64,000 nt of DNA from Halobellus limi (GTDB lineage Archaea; Halobacteriota; Halobacteria; Halobacteriales; Haloferacaceae). The position numbers and the translations under genes are program-made. Shown in pieces: positions 18,972-27,493 of the stretch (position 1 is the stretch's first letter; each line of letters opens with the position of its first letter). The stretch spans positions 2,783,355-2,847,354 of the forward strand of contig NZ_CP031311.1 in assembly GCF_004799685.1 (NCBI RefSeq). The letters are read 5' to 3'. The notes beneath the pieces were generated by a model. It ran no database searches. It saw only the letters and a program-made list of their open reading frames with translations, and was not told where the DNA came from.

Positions 18972-19784
18972 ATGTCACTCTCACTCGACTCGACGCAGTT
19001 GGACCGGTACTCCAGACACATCATTATGGACGAGGTCGGCCCCGAGGGGCAGTCGAAGCTGCTCGACTCGCGGGTCCTCGTCGTCGGTGCGGGCGGCCTC
19101 GGCGCGCCGGTGATCCAGTACCTCGCCGCCGCGGGGGTCGGCAGGCTCGGCGTCGTCGACGACGACGTCGTCGAGCGGAGCAACCTGCAGCGGCAGGTCA
19201 TCCACGGCGACGACGACGTCGGACGGCCGAAAGTCGAAAGCGCCGCCGCGTTCGTCGAGGATCTGAACCCCGACGTCGACGTCGAGACTTACGAGACACG
19301 GCTGACGAAGGAGAACGTCGGAGAGATCGTCCCCGGTCACGACGTCGTCGTCGACGCCTCCGACAACTTCCCGACGCGCTATCTGCTGAACGACTTCTGC
19401 CGGCTCCGTGAGATCCCGATCGCCCACGGCGCGATCTACAAGTTCGAGGGGCAGATAACGACGCTCACCCCCGACGGGCCGTGTTACCGGTGTCTGTTCC
19501 CCGAAGCGCCCGAGCCGGGGACGGTCCCCGACTGCGCGACGACGGGCGTGCTCGGCGTCCTCCCCGGAACGGTCGGCTGCATCCAGGCGACGGAAGCGGT
19601 GAAACTCGTCTTGGACGCCGGCGAGACGCTGACCGGCCGGCTGCTGTTCTACGACGCGATGGAGATGAGCTTCGAGACCGTCCCCTACCAGCGGAACCCC
19701 GAGTGCCCGGTCTGCGGCGACGACCCGATCGACTCGGTCGACGAGGTCGAGTACACCGAGGCGTGCACGATCGGTGCGGAGTGA
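18972..19784 (+). CDS. ubaA: E1-like SAMP-activating enzyme UbaA (MoeB/ThiF family)
   Basis: Adenylates the C-terminal Gly of ubiquitin-like SAMP proteins, serving both protein sampylation and sulfur transfer to tRNA and molybdopterin in haloarchaea. The 270-residue protein has the ATP-binding VVGAGGLGAP loop (38-47), RSNLQRQV, zinc-ligand pairs CYRC (about 173-176) and CPVC near the C-terminus, and the catalytic cysteine at residue 188 in DCATTGVLG. That is the same position as the active cysteine reported for Haloferax UbaA. Single gene; no samp gene adjacent. Confidence 0.95.
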   Translation: MSLSLDSTQLDRYSRHIIMDEVGPEGQSKLLDSRVLVVGAGGLGAPVIQYLAAAGVGRLGVVDDDVVERSNLQRQVIHGDDDVGRPKVESAAAFVEDLNPDVDVETYETRLTKENVGEIVPGHDVVVDASDNFPTRYLLNDFCRLREIPIAHGAIYKFEGQITTLTPDGPCYRCLFPEAPEPGTVPDCATTGVLGVLPGTVGCIQATEAVKLVLDAGETLTGRLLFYDAMEMSFETVPYQRNPECPVCGDDPIDSVDEVEYTEACTIGAE

Positions 19785-19839
19785 ACGGAGGGAACCGTCA
19801 CGTCCGTCTCCGGGACCGCGTCGACGACCCCCGGGACCG

Positions 19840-20520
19840 TCACGCCCGACCGTCGGGGGTCGCATCGACGACCCGTCGCAGCACCGTCGCCTCCGCCTTC
19901 CTGAGGTGTTCGGCGGCAGTGCCCGCCGAGCAGCCGAGTTCGGCGGCGATGGTATCGACCGTCGTCTCGCGGGTCTCGTTGTAGTAGCCGCACCGGACGG
20001 CGACGCGAAGCGCCTCCCGTTGCCGCGGCGTGAGCGCCGCAGTGGGATCCGTGAATCGACCGTCGTACGAGCGGATTCGGCGGACGGTCACCCCGACGTC
20101 TGAGGGGAGGCCGTCGATCGCGGTCTCGACCTCGTCGGGGGCCCCGACGATCGAGAGGTCGATGCACCGGTCGTCGCGGTAGACGATCGGAGGCACGACG
20201 ACGACACCCGTGTTCAGGAACGCCGCGGTCAGTCTGGCGTCGGCGCTGCGCTGGTCCTCGGTGACGACCAGGTGGAACCCGCGGCGCGATTCCTCGGTCG
20301 CCACCTCGTACTCCAGAATCGACTCCTGCTCCGCTAAGGCCGCAGCGTACGCGTCGGGGTCGTCGCCGTCGACGAAGAACACGAGGGTGTTTCGCTGGCC
20401 GACTGCGGGGTTCCAGTGGCGCAGCCGCGTCGCTCGGAATCCGGACGTCTCCGCGACGAACGCGTGCATCGGGTGAACGTACGGCGACGGCAGATCGAGT
20501 CTGAGCTGGACCGATCGCAT
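19840..20520 (-). CDS. HTH-10 (Bat-type) transcriptional regulator
   Basis: 226-residue haloarchaeal regulator. The N-terminal 150 residues form a small sensor-like domain without known ligand motifs. The C-terminus has the HTH-10 signature LTPRQREALRVAVRCGYYN, then TVDTIAAELGCSAGTAAEHLRKAE. The start is set at MRSVQLRLDL (20520) because a TATA box lies 24 bp upstream; the longer frame to 20556 would read through that TATA box. It is divergent from nuoCD with 86 bp between the starts and is a plausible regulator of it. Confidence 0.88.
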   Translation of the reverse strand: MRSVQLRLDLPSPYVHPMHAFVAETSGFRATRLRHWNPAVGQRNTLVFFVDGDDPDAYAAALAEQESILEYEVATEESRRGFHLVVTEDQRSADARLTAAFLNTGVVVVPPIVYRDDRCIDLSIVGAPDEVETAIDGLPSDVGVTVRRIRSYDGRFTDPTAALTPRQREALRVAVRCGYYNETRETTVDTIAAELGCSAGTAAEHLRKAEATVLRRVVDATPDGRA

Positions 20521-20543
20521 CGGAACCGGGTGGCACGCGGAAG

Positions 20544-20551
20544 AATAAATA
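20544..20551 (-). promoter_or_regulatory. TATA box of the HTH-10 regulator
   Basis: TATTTATT on the minus strand, 24 bp from the start codon at 20520. It fixes the regulator start. Confidence 0.6.
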
Positions 20552-20606
20552 TCCACCTCAGCGGTGAGGCAGTAGTTCCAGGGGTCTCACCGACGAGACG
20601 CCACGT

Positions 20607-22277
20607 ATGCAGACGCCGCCCGAGCAGTCGCCGGCGCCCGAGGTCGGCGAGCAGGAACCGTCGACCGTCGACGCTGTGATCGAGTCCCTCGAAGCGCAGT
20701 TCCGTATCCGTCGGGAGGCGCACGAGCACGCGCCCGCAGTCGTCGTCCGCCCCGACGAGGTACGGGAAGTCCTCCGGACCCTCCGCGACGAGGCGGGCTT
20801 CGACCATCTCTCGTGTGCCACCGCCCAAGAGTATCCGGACCGCTACGAGACGATCTACCACCTGAAACGGTACGACGATCCGACGACGGAAGTGAGCGTG
20901 GTCGTTCCGACGCCGGGGACGGAACCGGTCAGCGAGTCCGCAGCGCCCGTCTTTCCGACCGCCGCGTGGCACGAACGCGAGGCCTACGACCTCGTCGGCA
21001 TCGAGTACGAGGGGCACCCGGACCTCCGTCGGCTGCTCCTCCCGGAGACGTGGCAGGGGCACCCGCTCTCGCGAAACTACGACAAGGACCGGCCGCAGAT
21101 CGTCACGTACACGGAGAACGTCAACCCGATCGAGGACGACGAGCGCGCCGGCGACACGCTGCTTCTGAACATCGGGCCTCACCATCCGGCGACCCACGGC
21201 GTCCTCCACCTGCAGGTCACGCTCGACGGCGAGCAGGTGATCGACGTCGACCCCGACATCGGTTACATCCACCGCTGTGAGGAGCAGATGTGCCAGTCGA
21301 AGACATACCGTCACCAGATCATGCCGTATCCCGACCGCTGGGACTGGGGCGGCGCGGGGCTGTTGAACGAGTGGGCCTACGCGCGGACCGCAGAACGGCT
21401 CGCGGACATCGACGTGCCGGCGTACGCGCAGGTGATCCGGACGATGGCCGCGGAGCTCTCGCGGATGCTCTCGCACTTTCTCGCGGTCGGCGCGTACGCC
21501 CTCGACGTGATCGGCGACTTCACGGCCACGTTCATGTACGCGATCAAGGACCGCGAGCGGGTGCAGAACGTACTCGAGGACCTCACCGGCCAGCGGCTGA
21601 TGTTCAACTACTTCCGCCTAGGCGGCGTCGTCTGGGACCTCCCCGAGCCCCGCGAGGAGTTCCTCGAGGAGATATACGACCTCGTGGACGACCTGCCCGA
21701 CCGACTGACCGAGTACCACGATCTGCTCACCGGCAACGAGGTCATCCAGATGCGGACCGTCGACACCGGCGTCCTGCCCGCGGAGACGGCGAAGGCCTAC
21801 GGCTGCACGGGGCCGGTCGCGCGGGGCTCCAGCGTCGACTACGACCTCCGGCGCGACGACCCCTACGGCTACTACGAGGAACTCGAATGGGACGTCGTCA
21901 CCGAACCCGACGGGGACAACTTCGCGCGGCTGCTCGTCCGGCTGCGGGAGATCGAACAATCGGCCCGGATCGTCGAGCAGTGCGCGGATCTGCTGGCCGA
22001 GTGGCCCGACGACGAGCGGACCGTGCAGTCGAACGTCCCGCGGACGATCAAGCCGGATGCCGATACGGAGGTGTACCGCGCCGTCGAGGCCGCCAAGGGC
22101 GAACTCGGCATCTACATCCGCGCCGACGGCACCGACTCGCCCGCGCGGTTCAAGATCCGGGGGCCCTCGTTCTCGCACCTGCAGGCGCTCCCCGAGATGG
22201 CCCGCGGCGAGTACATCCCGGACCTGATCGCGACGCTCGGCAGCCTCGACACGATTATGGGGGAGGTCGACCGCTGA
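20607..22277 (+). CDS. nuoCD: Orphan fused NADH dehydrogenase-like subunit C/D
   Basis: 556-residue fusion of the 30-kDa (NuoC, about 30-165) and 49-kDa (NuoD, about 180-556) subunits of a complex-I-like quinone reductase. NuoC shows EREAYDLVGIEYEGHPDLRR and LLPETWQGHPL. NuoD shows LNIGPHHPATHGVLH, IGYIHRCEEQMCQ, GDFTATFMYAIKDRE and RGSSVDYDLRRDDPYGYY. All these look intact and haloarchaeal. None of the other nuo genes (A, B, H, I, J-N) is adjacent; neighbours are an HTH-10 regulator and mutS. It is either a second copy separate from the main nuo operon or a displaced single copy, which the window cannot tell. Confidence 0.92.
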   Translation: MQTPPEQSPAPEVGEQEPSTVDAVIESLEAQFRIRREAHEHAPAVVVRPDEVREVLRTLRDEAGFDHLSCATAQEYPDRYETIYHLKRYDDPTTEVSVVVPTPGTEPVSESAAPVFPTAAWHEREAYDLVGIEYEGHPDLRRLLLPETWQGHPLSRNYDKDRPQIVTYTENVNPIEDDERAGDTLLLNIGPHHPATHGVLHLQVTLDGEQVIDVDPDIGYIHRCEEQMCQSKTYRHQIMPYPDRWDWGGAGLLNEWAYARTAERLADIDVPAYAQVIRTMAAELSRMLSHFLAVGAYALDVIGDFTATFMYAIKDRERVQNVLEDLTGQRLMFNYFRLGGVVWDLPEPREEFLEEIYDLVDDLPDRLTEYHDLLTGNEVIQMRTVDTGVLPAETAKAYGCTGPVARGSSVDYDLRRDDPYGYYEELEWDVVTEPDGDNFARLLVRLREIEQSARIVEQCADLLAEWPDDERTVQSNVPRTIKPDADTEVYRAVEAAKGELGIYIRADGTDSPARFKIRGPSFSHLQALPEMARGEYIPDLIATLGSLDTIMGEVDR

Positions 22278-22606
22278 GGTCGACGGCGACGCTCTGCGCT
22301 CGCCGAAGTCGTCGGCGACGACACCTCTCTCGACCGACAGCGTCGGCATCGCTCTCGGCTGACGTGGCGAACAGCCGGCACCCGCTCGGCGCGGCCGCCA
22401 GGCCCTCGCCCGACTGGCGGCCGTGCCCTCGTCCCGCGCCGACGTGCCGGACAACCGCGGCCCGACGCGGGGTCTCGCTTACGTCACGGGGACCCTGGCC
22501 GCCCGTTCGTACATAAACCTCCGTCGGGGGAGACGTACGACGTGGGGCAAACGGCCGACGGGCCCCAGACCGCAGCGTTTTATCGCCCAGACGCCCACGT
22601 GCGGGT
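22278..22606. other. Gap between nuoCD and mutS
   Basis: 329 bp without a credible gene. About half is repeat copy B (22366-22530). A TTTTAT patch near 22575, about 25 bp before the mutS ATG, is its likely TATA box. Confidence 0.6.
22366..22530 (+). repeat. ~165-bp dispersed intergenic repeat, copy B
   Basis: Partner of 1954-2119, same orientation relative to the downstream gene. In this copy one inverted repeat is perfect: 10-bp arms CGGCCGCCAG and CTGGCGGCCG with a short loop. A CCCGCG/CGCGGG pair follows and the copy ends in an ACATAAA patch 76 bp before the mutS start codon. Both copies lie just upstream of a plus-strand gene. Confidence 0.8.
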
Positions 22607-25426
22607 ATGACCTCGCAGGGGATCGTCGAGCAGTTTCTCTCTCTGAAGTCCGAGACGGACGCGGACGTGCTGACGATGCAGTGCGGCGACTTCTACGAAT
22701 TCTTCGCCGACGACGCGGAACTGGTCGCAGCGGAGTTGGACCTGAAGGTCTCACAGAAGTCCTCGCACGGCTCGTCGTACCCGATGGCCGGCGTCCCGGT
22801 CGACGACCTCACGCCGTATCTGAAGGCGCTGGTCGAGCGCGGCTACCGCGTCGCCGTCGCCGACCAGTTCGAAGACGAGAGCGGCGACCACTACCGGGAG
22901 GTGACGCGCGTCGTCACGCCCGGGACCCTCCTCGAAACCGACGACGCCGACGCGCGCTACATCGCCGCCGTCGTGAGCGGCGGGAGCAGCGGCAGCGGAT
23001 CGGCCGGTTCGAGCGCCGCAGGCGGGTCGGGCGCCGCAGGCGAGCCGGGCGGGATCGGTCTGGCGTTCGCGGACGCGACGACCGGGCAGTTCCTCGTCAC
23101 CGTCGCCGACGACGCCGACGACGCGCTCTCGGAGCTGTACCGTTTCTCGCCGGTCGAGATCCTCCCGGGACCGGACGTCCGCGCCGACGACGGACTCACC
23201 CGTCGCCTCCGCGAGGAGACCGACGCGTCGGTGTCGCTGTTCGAGGCCGACGCGTTCGCCCCGGGGCGAGCGAAGCACGCGCTCGGGGCGCAGTTCGGGA
23301 ACGAGACGCTGTCGAGCGTCGGCCTCGACGAGACCCCCGCGATCCGGGCCGCCGGGGCGGTGCTCCGCTACGTCGAGGAGACCGGCGCGGGCGTGCTGCC
23401 GTCGATGACGCGGTTGCAGACGTTCGAGACGAGCGAGCACCTCGAACTGGACGCGACGACCCAGCGCAACCTCGAACTCACAGAGACGATGCAGGGCGAG
23501 CGGACGGGCACGCTCGTCGACACGATCGACCACACCGTGACGAGCCCCGGGGGTCGGCTCCTCCGGGAGTGGGTGACCCGCCCGCGTCGCGACCGCGAGG
23601 AGTTGGACCGACGGCTCGACTGCGTCGACGCGCTCGCGTCGGCCGCGCTCGCCCGCGAACGCGTCCGCGACGCGCTCGACGGCGGTTACGACCTCGAACG
23701 CTTGGCCGCGCGCGCGACGTCCGGCAGTGCAGACGCCACGGACCTCCTCGCGGTCCGGGACACGCTCGGGATCCTCCCCGCCGTCGCCGACGCCGTCGAG
23801 GGGTCGCCGCTTTCGGAGTCGCCGCTTTCGGACGTCGTGGACCGCCCGGACCGAGAGGCCGCCCGGGAGATCCGCGAGGAACTGGAGTCGGCGCTCGCCG
23901 ACGACCCGCCGAAGACGGTGACGCAGGGCGGCCTGTTCCGCCGCGGCCACGACGACGAACTCGACGAGTTGCTGACGCGCCACGCCGAGGCGAAAGAGTG
24001 GATCGACACGCTCGCCGAGCGCGAGAAGCGACGGCACGGCCTGAGCCACGTCACGGTCGACCGCAACAAGACCGACGGTCACTACATCCAGGTCGGGAAG
24101 TCCGTCGCGAGCGAGGTGCCCGAGCACTACAAGGAGATCAAGACGCTGAAGAACTCGAAGCGGTTCGTCACCGACGAACTCGAGGAGCGCGAGCGGGAGA
24201 TCCTCCGGCTCGAGGAGGCCCGCGGCGACCTGGAGTACGAGCTGTTCTGCGACCTCCGCGATCGGATCGCCGAACGCGCGGCGCTCTTGCAAGACGTCGG
24301 CCGCGCGCTCGCGGAGGTGGACGCCCTGGCGTCGCTCGCGACGCACGCCGCCGGCAACGACTGGGTGCGCCCCGGACTGACGGCGTCGGGACCGCTCGAC
24401 ATCGACGCCGGACGACACCCCGTCGTCGAGCAGACGACCGACTTCGTCCCGAACGGGGTCGATATGGGCGGCGATCGGGAGTTCCTGCTCGTCACCGGGC
24501 CGAACATGAGCGGCAAGTCGACGTATATGCGCCAGGTCGCGCTCATCACGCTGCTCGCCCAGATCGGAAGCTTCGTGCCGGCGCGCTCTGCGACGGTCGG
24601 CATCGTCGACGGGATCTACACGCGCGTCGGCGCGCTCGACGAACTCGCGCAGGGTCGCTCGACCTTCATGGTCGAGATGCAGGAGCTCTCGAACATCCTC
24701 CACTCGGCGTCGGAGGAGTCGCTCGTGATCCTCGACGAGGTGGGACGGGGGACGGCGACGTACGACGGCATCTCCATCGCGTGGGCCGCCACGGAGTACC
24801 TGCACAACGAGGTGCGCGCGAAGACGCTGTTCGCGACGCACTACCACGAACTCACGTCGCTGGCGGAGCACCTCGAACGCGTGGCGAACGTCCACGTGGC
24901 GGTGGACGACGGCGGCGAGAGCGTGACGTTCCTCCGGACGATCGAGGAGGGACCGACCGATCGCTCCTACGGCGTCCACGTCGCGGAGTTGGCCGGCGTC
25001 CCCGATCCGGTCGTCTCCCGCGCCGACGAGGTGCTCGCGCGGCTCCGCGCCGACGAGGCGATCGAGGCCCGCGGGAGCGGCGGCGGGGGAAGCGGCGAAC
25101 CCACCCAGGCGGTGTTCGACCTCTCGGAGGGGAGGTTCGTCGACGGCGAAAGGCCGGGAGAGGTCGCCGCCGGCGACGCGGACGGCACCGACCCGGCCGG
25201 CGACGCAGGCGCGACCGACGTCGGCGACTCGAGCGCGGCCGACGGCGGTCGAGCGGACACGGCGGCGACGGCGGACGCGGCAGCCGGTGGCGGGTCGCCG
25301 GCGAGCGAGCGCCGACCGGAACTGGAAGCGATCGCCGCCGAGCTCGACGACCTGGATCTGAACGAGACGTCGCCGATCGAGCTGATGGCGACCGTCCAGG
25401 AGTGGCAGGAGCAGTTGGACGAGTAG
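22607..25426 (+). CDS. mutS: DNA mismatch repair protein MutS (MutS1 type)
   Basis: Recognises mismatches and starts repair. The 939-residue protein has the full MutS1 architecture: mismatch-binding domain I with the F-Y-E motif (F29-Y-E31 in CGDFYEFF), connector, core/lever, clamp and ABC ATPase with Walker A GPNMSGKST (631-639), then VILDEVGRGTATYDG and ATHYHEL. The presence of domain I separates it from MutS4/5-type proteins. Residues about 820-905 are a Gly/Ala/Asp-rich low-complexity insert before a short C-terminal helix (ELMATVQEWQEQLDE). A mutL gene is not adjacent. Confidence 0.95.
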   Translation: MTSQGIVEQFLSLKSETDADVLTMQCGDFYEFFADDAELVAAELDLKVSQKSSHGSSYPMAGVPVDDLTPYLKALVERGYRVAVADQFEDESGDHYREVTRVVTPGTLLETDDADARYIAAVVSGGSSGSGSAGSSAAGGSGAAGEPGGIGLAFADATTGQFLVTVADDADDALSELYRFSPVEILPGPDVRADDGLTRRLREETDASVSLFEADAFAPGRAKHALGAQFGNETLSSVGLDETPAIRAAGAVLRYVEETGAGVLPSMTRLQTFETSEHLELDATTQRNLELTETMQGERTGTLVDTIDHTVTSPGGRLLREWVTRPRRDREELDRRLDCVDALASAALARERVRDALDGGYDLERLAARATSGSADATDLLAVRDTLGILPAVADAVEGSPLSESPLSDVVDRPDREAAREIREELESALADDPPKTVTQGGLFRRGHDDELDELLTRHAEAKEWIDTLAEREKRRHGLSHVTVDRNKTDGHYIQVGKSVASEVPEHYKEIKTLKNSKRFVTDELEEREREILRLEEARGDLEYELFCDLRDRIAERAALLQDVGRALAEVDALASLATHAAGNDWVRPGLTASGPLDIDAGRHPVVEQTTDFVPNGVDMGGDREFLLVTGPNMSGKSTYMRQVALITLLAQIGSFVPARSATVGIVDGIYTRVGALDELAQGRSTFMVEMQELSNILHSASEESLVILDEVGRGTATYDGISIAWAATEYLHNEVRAKTLFATHYHELTSLAEHLERVANVHVAVDDGGESVTFLRTIEEGPTDRSYGVHVAELAGVPDPVVSRADEVLARLRADEAIEARGSGGGGSGEPTQAVFDLSEGRFVDGERPGEVAAGDADGTDPAGDAGATDVGDSSAADGGRADTAATADAAAGGGSPASERRPELEAIAAELDDLDLNETSPIELMATVQEWQEQLDE

Positions 25427-25532
25427 CCGCGAGCGACGCACCCGAAGGCCGCTCGGAGTCGATCGACCCCCAGCCGCCGCACCCGAATTGACGGGTCCAC
25501 GCTTTTGTACTCGGAGTGTGTTACGTTGGCAT

Positions 25533-26195
25533 ATGACGTTCATCGTCGTCGGGTACGGACGAGTCGGCAGGCGGACCGCCCGGATTCTCCACGAAGAGGG
25601 GTACCCGGTCGTGGTCGTCGACAACGACCCCGACAGGGCCGACCGCGCCCGCGAGGCCGGCTTCGAGGTCGTCGAGGGCGACGGGAGCAACGAGGCGGTG
25701 CTGAAGCGCGCGGGCGTCGAGAACGCCGTCGCGCTCGGCGGGCTCACCGGCGATCCCAACATAAACTTCGCCGCCTGTATGATCGGCAAGGAGTTCGGCT
25801 GTCGGGTGGCGATGCGGATCAGCGAGGACTTCCGAGAGGAGATCTACGACCGCTACGAGGAGGACGTCGACGAGGTCATCTACCCCGAGCGACTCGGCGC
25901 GGCGGGGGCGAAGACGGCGCTTCTCGGGGGGAGTTTCAACGCGATCGGCGAGCTGACCGAACAGTTGCGGCTCACGACGGTGACGATTCCGGAGGGCGCG
26001 CCGGTGATCGGACGGAAGGTCAACGACGTCGACCTCGACGACTTCGGCCGGATCTACGCCCACGGCCGGAAGCGCGAGGCGATGACGATACCCCTGCCCG
26101 GGACGGTCATCGAGGCCGGCGATCAGCTCGCGCTCGTCGTCGACGACGAGGACGACGGACTCGAACGGGCGCGGGCGACGCTCCTCGGCGAGTAG
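25533..26195 (+). CDS. TrkA-type NAD-binding/RCK protein
   Basis: 220-residue KTN/RCK protein. The Rossmann start TFIVVGYGRVGRRTARIL, acidic VVDNDPDRAD after strand 2 and GDGSNEAVLKRAGV are typical of TrkA. A TrkA_C domain with APVIGRKVNDVDLDDFG follows at about 135-215. The ATG at 25533 is chosen because an upstream in-frame start would only add 15 unconserved residues. No membrane channel gene is next to it, so it probably regulates a transporter in trans. It resembles the protein at 10226-10879 in layout, but the sequences are clearly different. Confidence 0.88.
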   Translation: MTFIVVGYGRVGRRTARILHEEGYPVVVVDNDPDRADRAREAGFEVVEGDGSNEAVLKRAGVENAVALGGLTGDPNINFAACMIGKEFGCRVAMRISEDFREEIYDRYEEDVDEVIYPERLGAAGAKTALLGGSFNAIGELTEQLRLTTVTIPEGAPVIGRKVNDVDLDDFGRIYAHGRKREAMTIPLPGTVIEAGDQLALVVDDEDDGLERARATLLGE

Positions 26196-26459
26196 TGGCG
26201 AGACTCCGATCGAACTCGAACGGGCGAAACCTCTCGGTGCGTCGTCGCGGGGGACGACGACGCGCCGTCGAACCGGGGTGCAACGTCCGCGTGTCGGGCG
26301 CGCGGTGGGAGGATGGGAACTGAGGCCGTTATGCGGGACGGGTCGATCGTCCCTGGGAGTGCGCGCCCGCTCGGTTGCTCTCCCGTACCACACTTAAAAC
26401 CGCGTCAGACGACCGGCAGACTGCGTCCGTGTCAGTCGACGGTTCGGGAAGGAAAAGGC

Positions 26460-26882
26460 TCAGCTCCGCCAGTAGCCCTGCAGGTACGCGCCGACGAACA
26501 TCCCGGCGAGCGCCCACAGGATCGTGACGTTACCGATACCGAGGCTGGCGTAGGCCGCACCGGGACAGATGCCCGAGAGCCCCCAGCCGACCCCGAATAT
26601 CGCGCCGCCGATCAGGACGTTCCTGTCGAACGGTTTCAGCCGCCGTTCGTACCGGTTCCCGGTCAGCGGTGCGCGGTCTCGGAGCCGGGGCAGCACCGCG
26701 AAGGCGATCCCGGAGACGATCGCCGCGCCGAACATCACGAACGGCAGTCCGAGGTCCTCGAACTGGAGGAAGTCGAGCACGACCTCCGGCCGCGCCATGT
26801 GACTGAATCCGAGTCCGAACCCGAAGATCACCCCGCCGACGAGAATCAGCGGGATGAACAGGGGATGTCGGTCCTCGCTCAT
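26460..26882 (-). CDS. YeeE/YedE-type sulfur transport membrane protein, second half
   Basis: 140-residue protein with about four membrane helices. It matches the C-terminal half of YeeE/YedE thiosulfate-type transporters: PLILVGGVIFGFGLGFSHM, LIGGAIFGVGWGLSGICPGAA (conserved Cys in SGICPG) and WALAGMFVGAYL. Its ATG overlaps the TGA of the upstream gene by one base (TGATG on the minus strand), so translation is coupled with the first half. The two chains together equal one full-length YeeE. Inferred role: moving thiosulfate or reactive sulfur across the membrane for the TusA/DsrE proteins encoded nearby. Confidence 0.88.
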   Translation of the reverse strand: MSEDRHPLFIPLILVGGVIFGFGLGFSHMARPEVVLDFLQFEDLGLPFVMFGAAIVSGIAFAVLPRLRDRAPLTGNRYERRLKPFDRNVLIGGAIFGVGWGLSGICPGAAYASLGIGNVTILWALAGMFVGAYLQGYWRS

Positions 26883-27439
26883 CACGGACTCACCCCCAGT
26901 GCGGCGACGATCTGCGCGGTCACGATGGCGACGAGCAGGAACGTCCCCACGCCGACGAGCGAGGTCTTCGACGCCGAACCGACGCCGCAGACGCCGTGGC
27001 CCGACGTACACCCCTTACCGATCCGGGTTCCGATCCCGACCAGGATGCCGCCGAAGAACAGCCGCCAGGGCTGGACGGCGGTCGTCCAGAACGTCACGCC
27101 GGCGACCTCGTACAGTTCGCCGGTCGTGCCGGGTTCGTACAGCGACGTCGTGACGACGCCGGATTGGACCGTCGCCGCGAACGCCATCGCGCCCAGGATG
27201 ATGCCGAGCGTGAAGACGACGCGCCAGTTCCGCGAGGAGACGTACTTCTGGAACCGCGACTGGTCGGAGACGTACGACAGCGTCGACTCGAGGAACGTGC
27301 TCGCGCCGGCGGGAATGCCGGTCCCGATGTAGATGACCGTCACGCCGAGTCCGACGAGGAGGCCCCCGACGGCGTAGCGACTGATCCCGTTGGGGAACAG
27401 TTCGGCGACCAACTGCAGTGGAAGTGGATCTGTTACCAT
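26882..27439 (-). CDS. YeeE/YedE-type sulfur transport membrane protein, first half
   Basis: 185-residue protein with about five membrane helices. It carries the hallmark GKGCTSGHGVCGVGS motif, whose cysteines are thought to pass sulfur through the channel, and PWRLFFGGILVGIGTRIG. Coupled to the downstream half-protein by a one-base overlap. The upstream rhodanese-MBL gene ends 54 bp before its start, so the three genes probably form one minus-strand operon. Confidence 0.9.
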   Translation of the reverse strand: MVTDPLPLQLVAELFPNGISRYAVGGLLVGLGVTVIYIGTGIPAGASTFLESTLSYVSDQSRFQKYVSSRNWRVVFTLGIILGAMAFAATVQSGVVTTSLYEPGTTGELYEVAGVTFWTTAVQPWRLFFGGILVGIGTRIGKGCTSGHGVCGVGSASKTSLVGVGTFLLVAIVTAQIVAALGVSP

Positions 27440-27493
27440 TCGTGTGTTGTTGGGTCGTGTGTTGTTGAGTCGTGTGTTTTAGCGTCGTTCGCG

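Noticed and set aside
22751-25789. Very long open frame on the minus strand opposite mutS
   Set aside because: Arg/Val-rich antisense translation of a GC-rich gene, with no domain. Similar antisense frames oppose kae1-bud32, leuS, the oxidoreductases and others.
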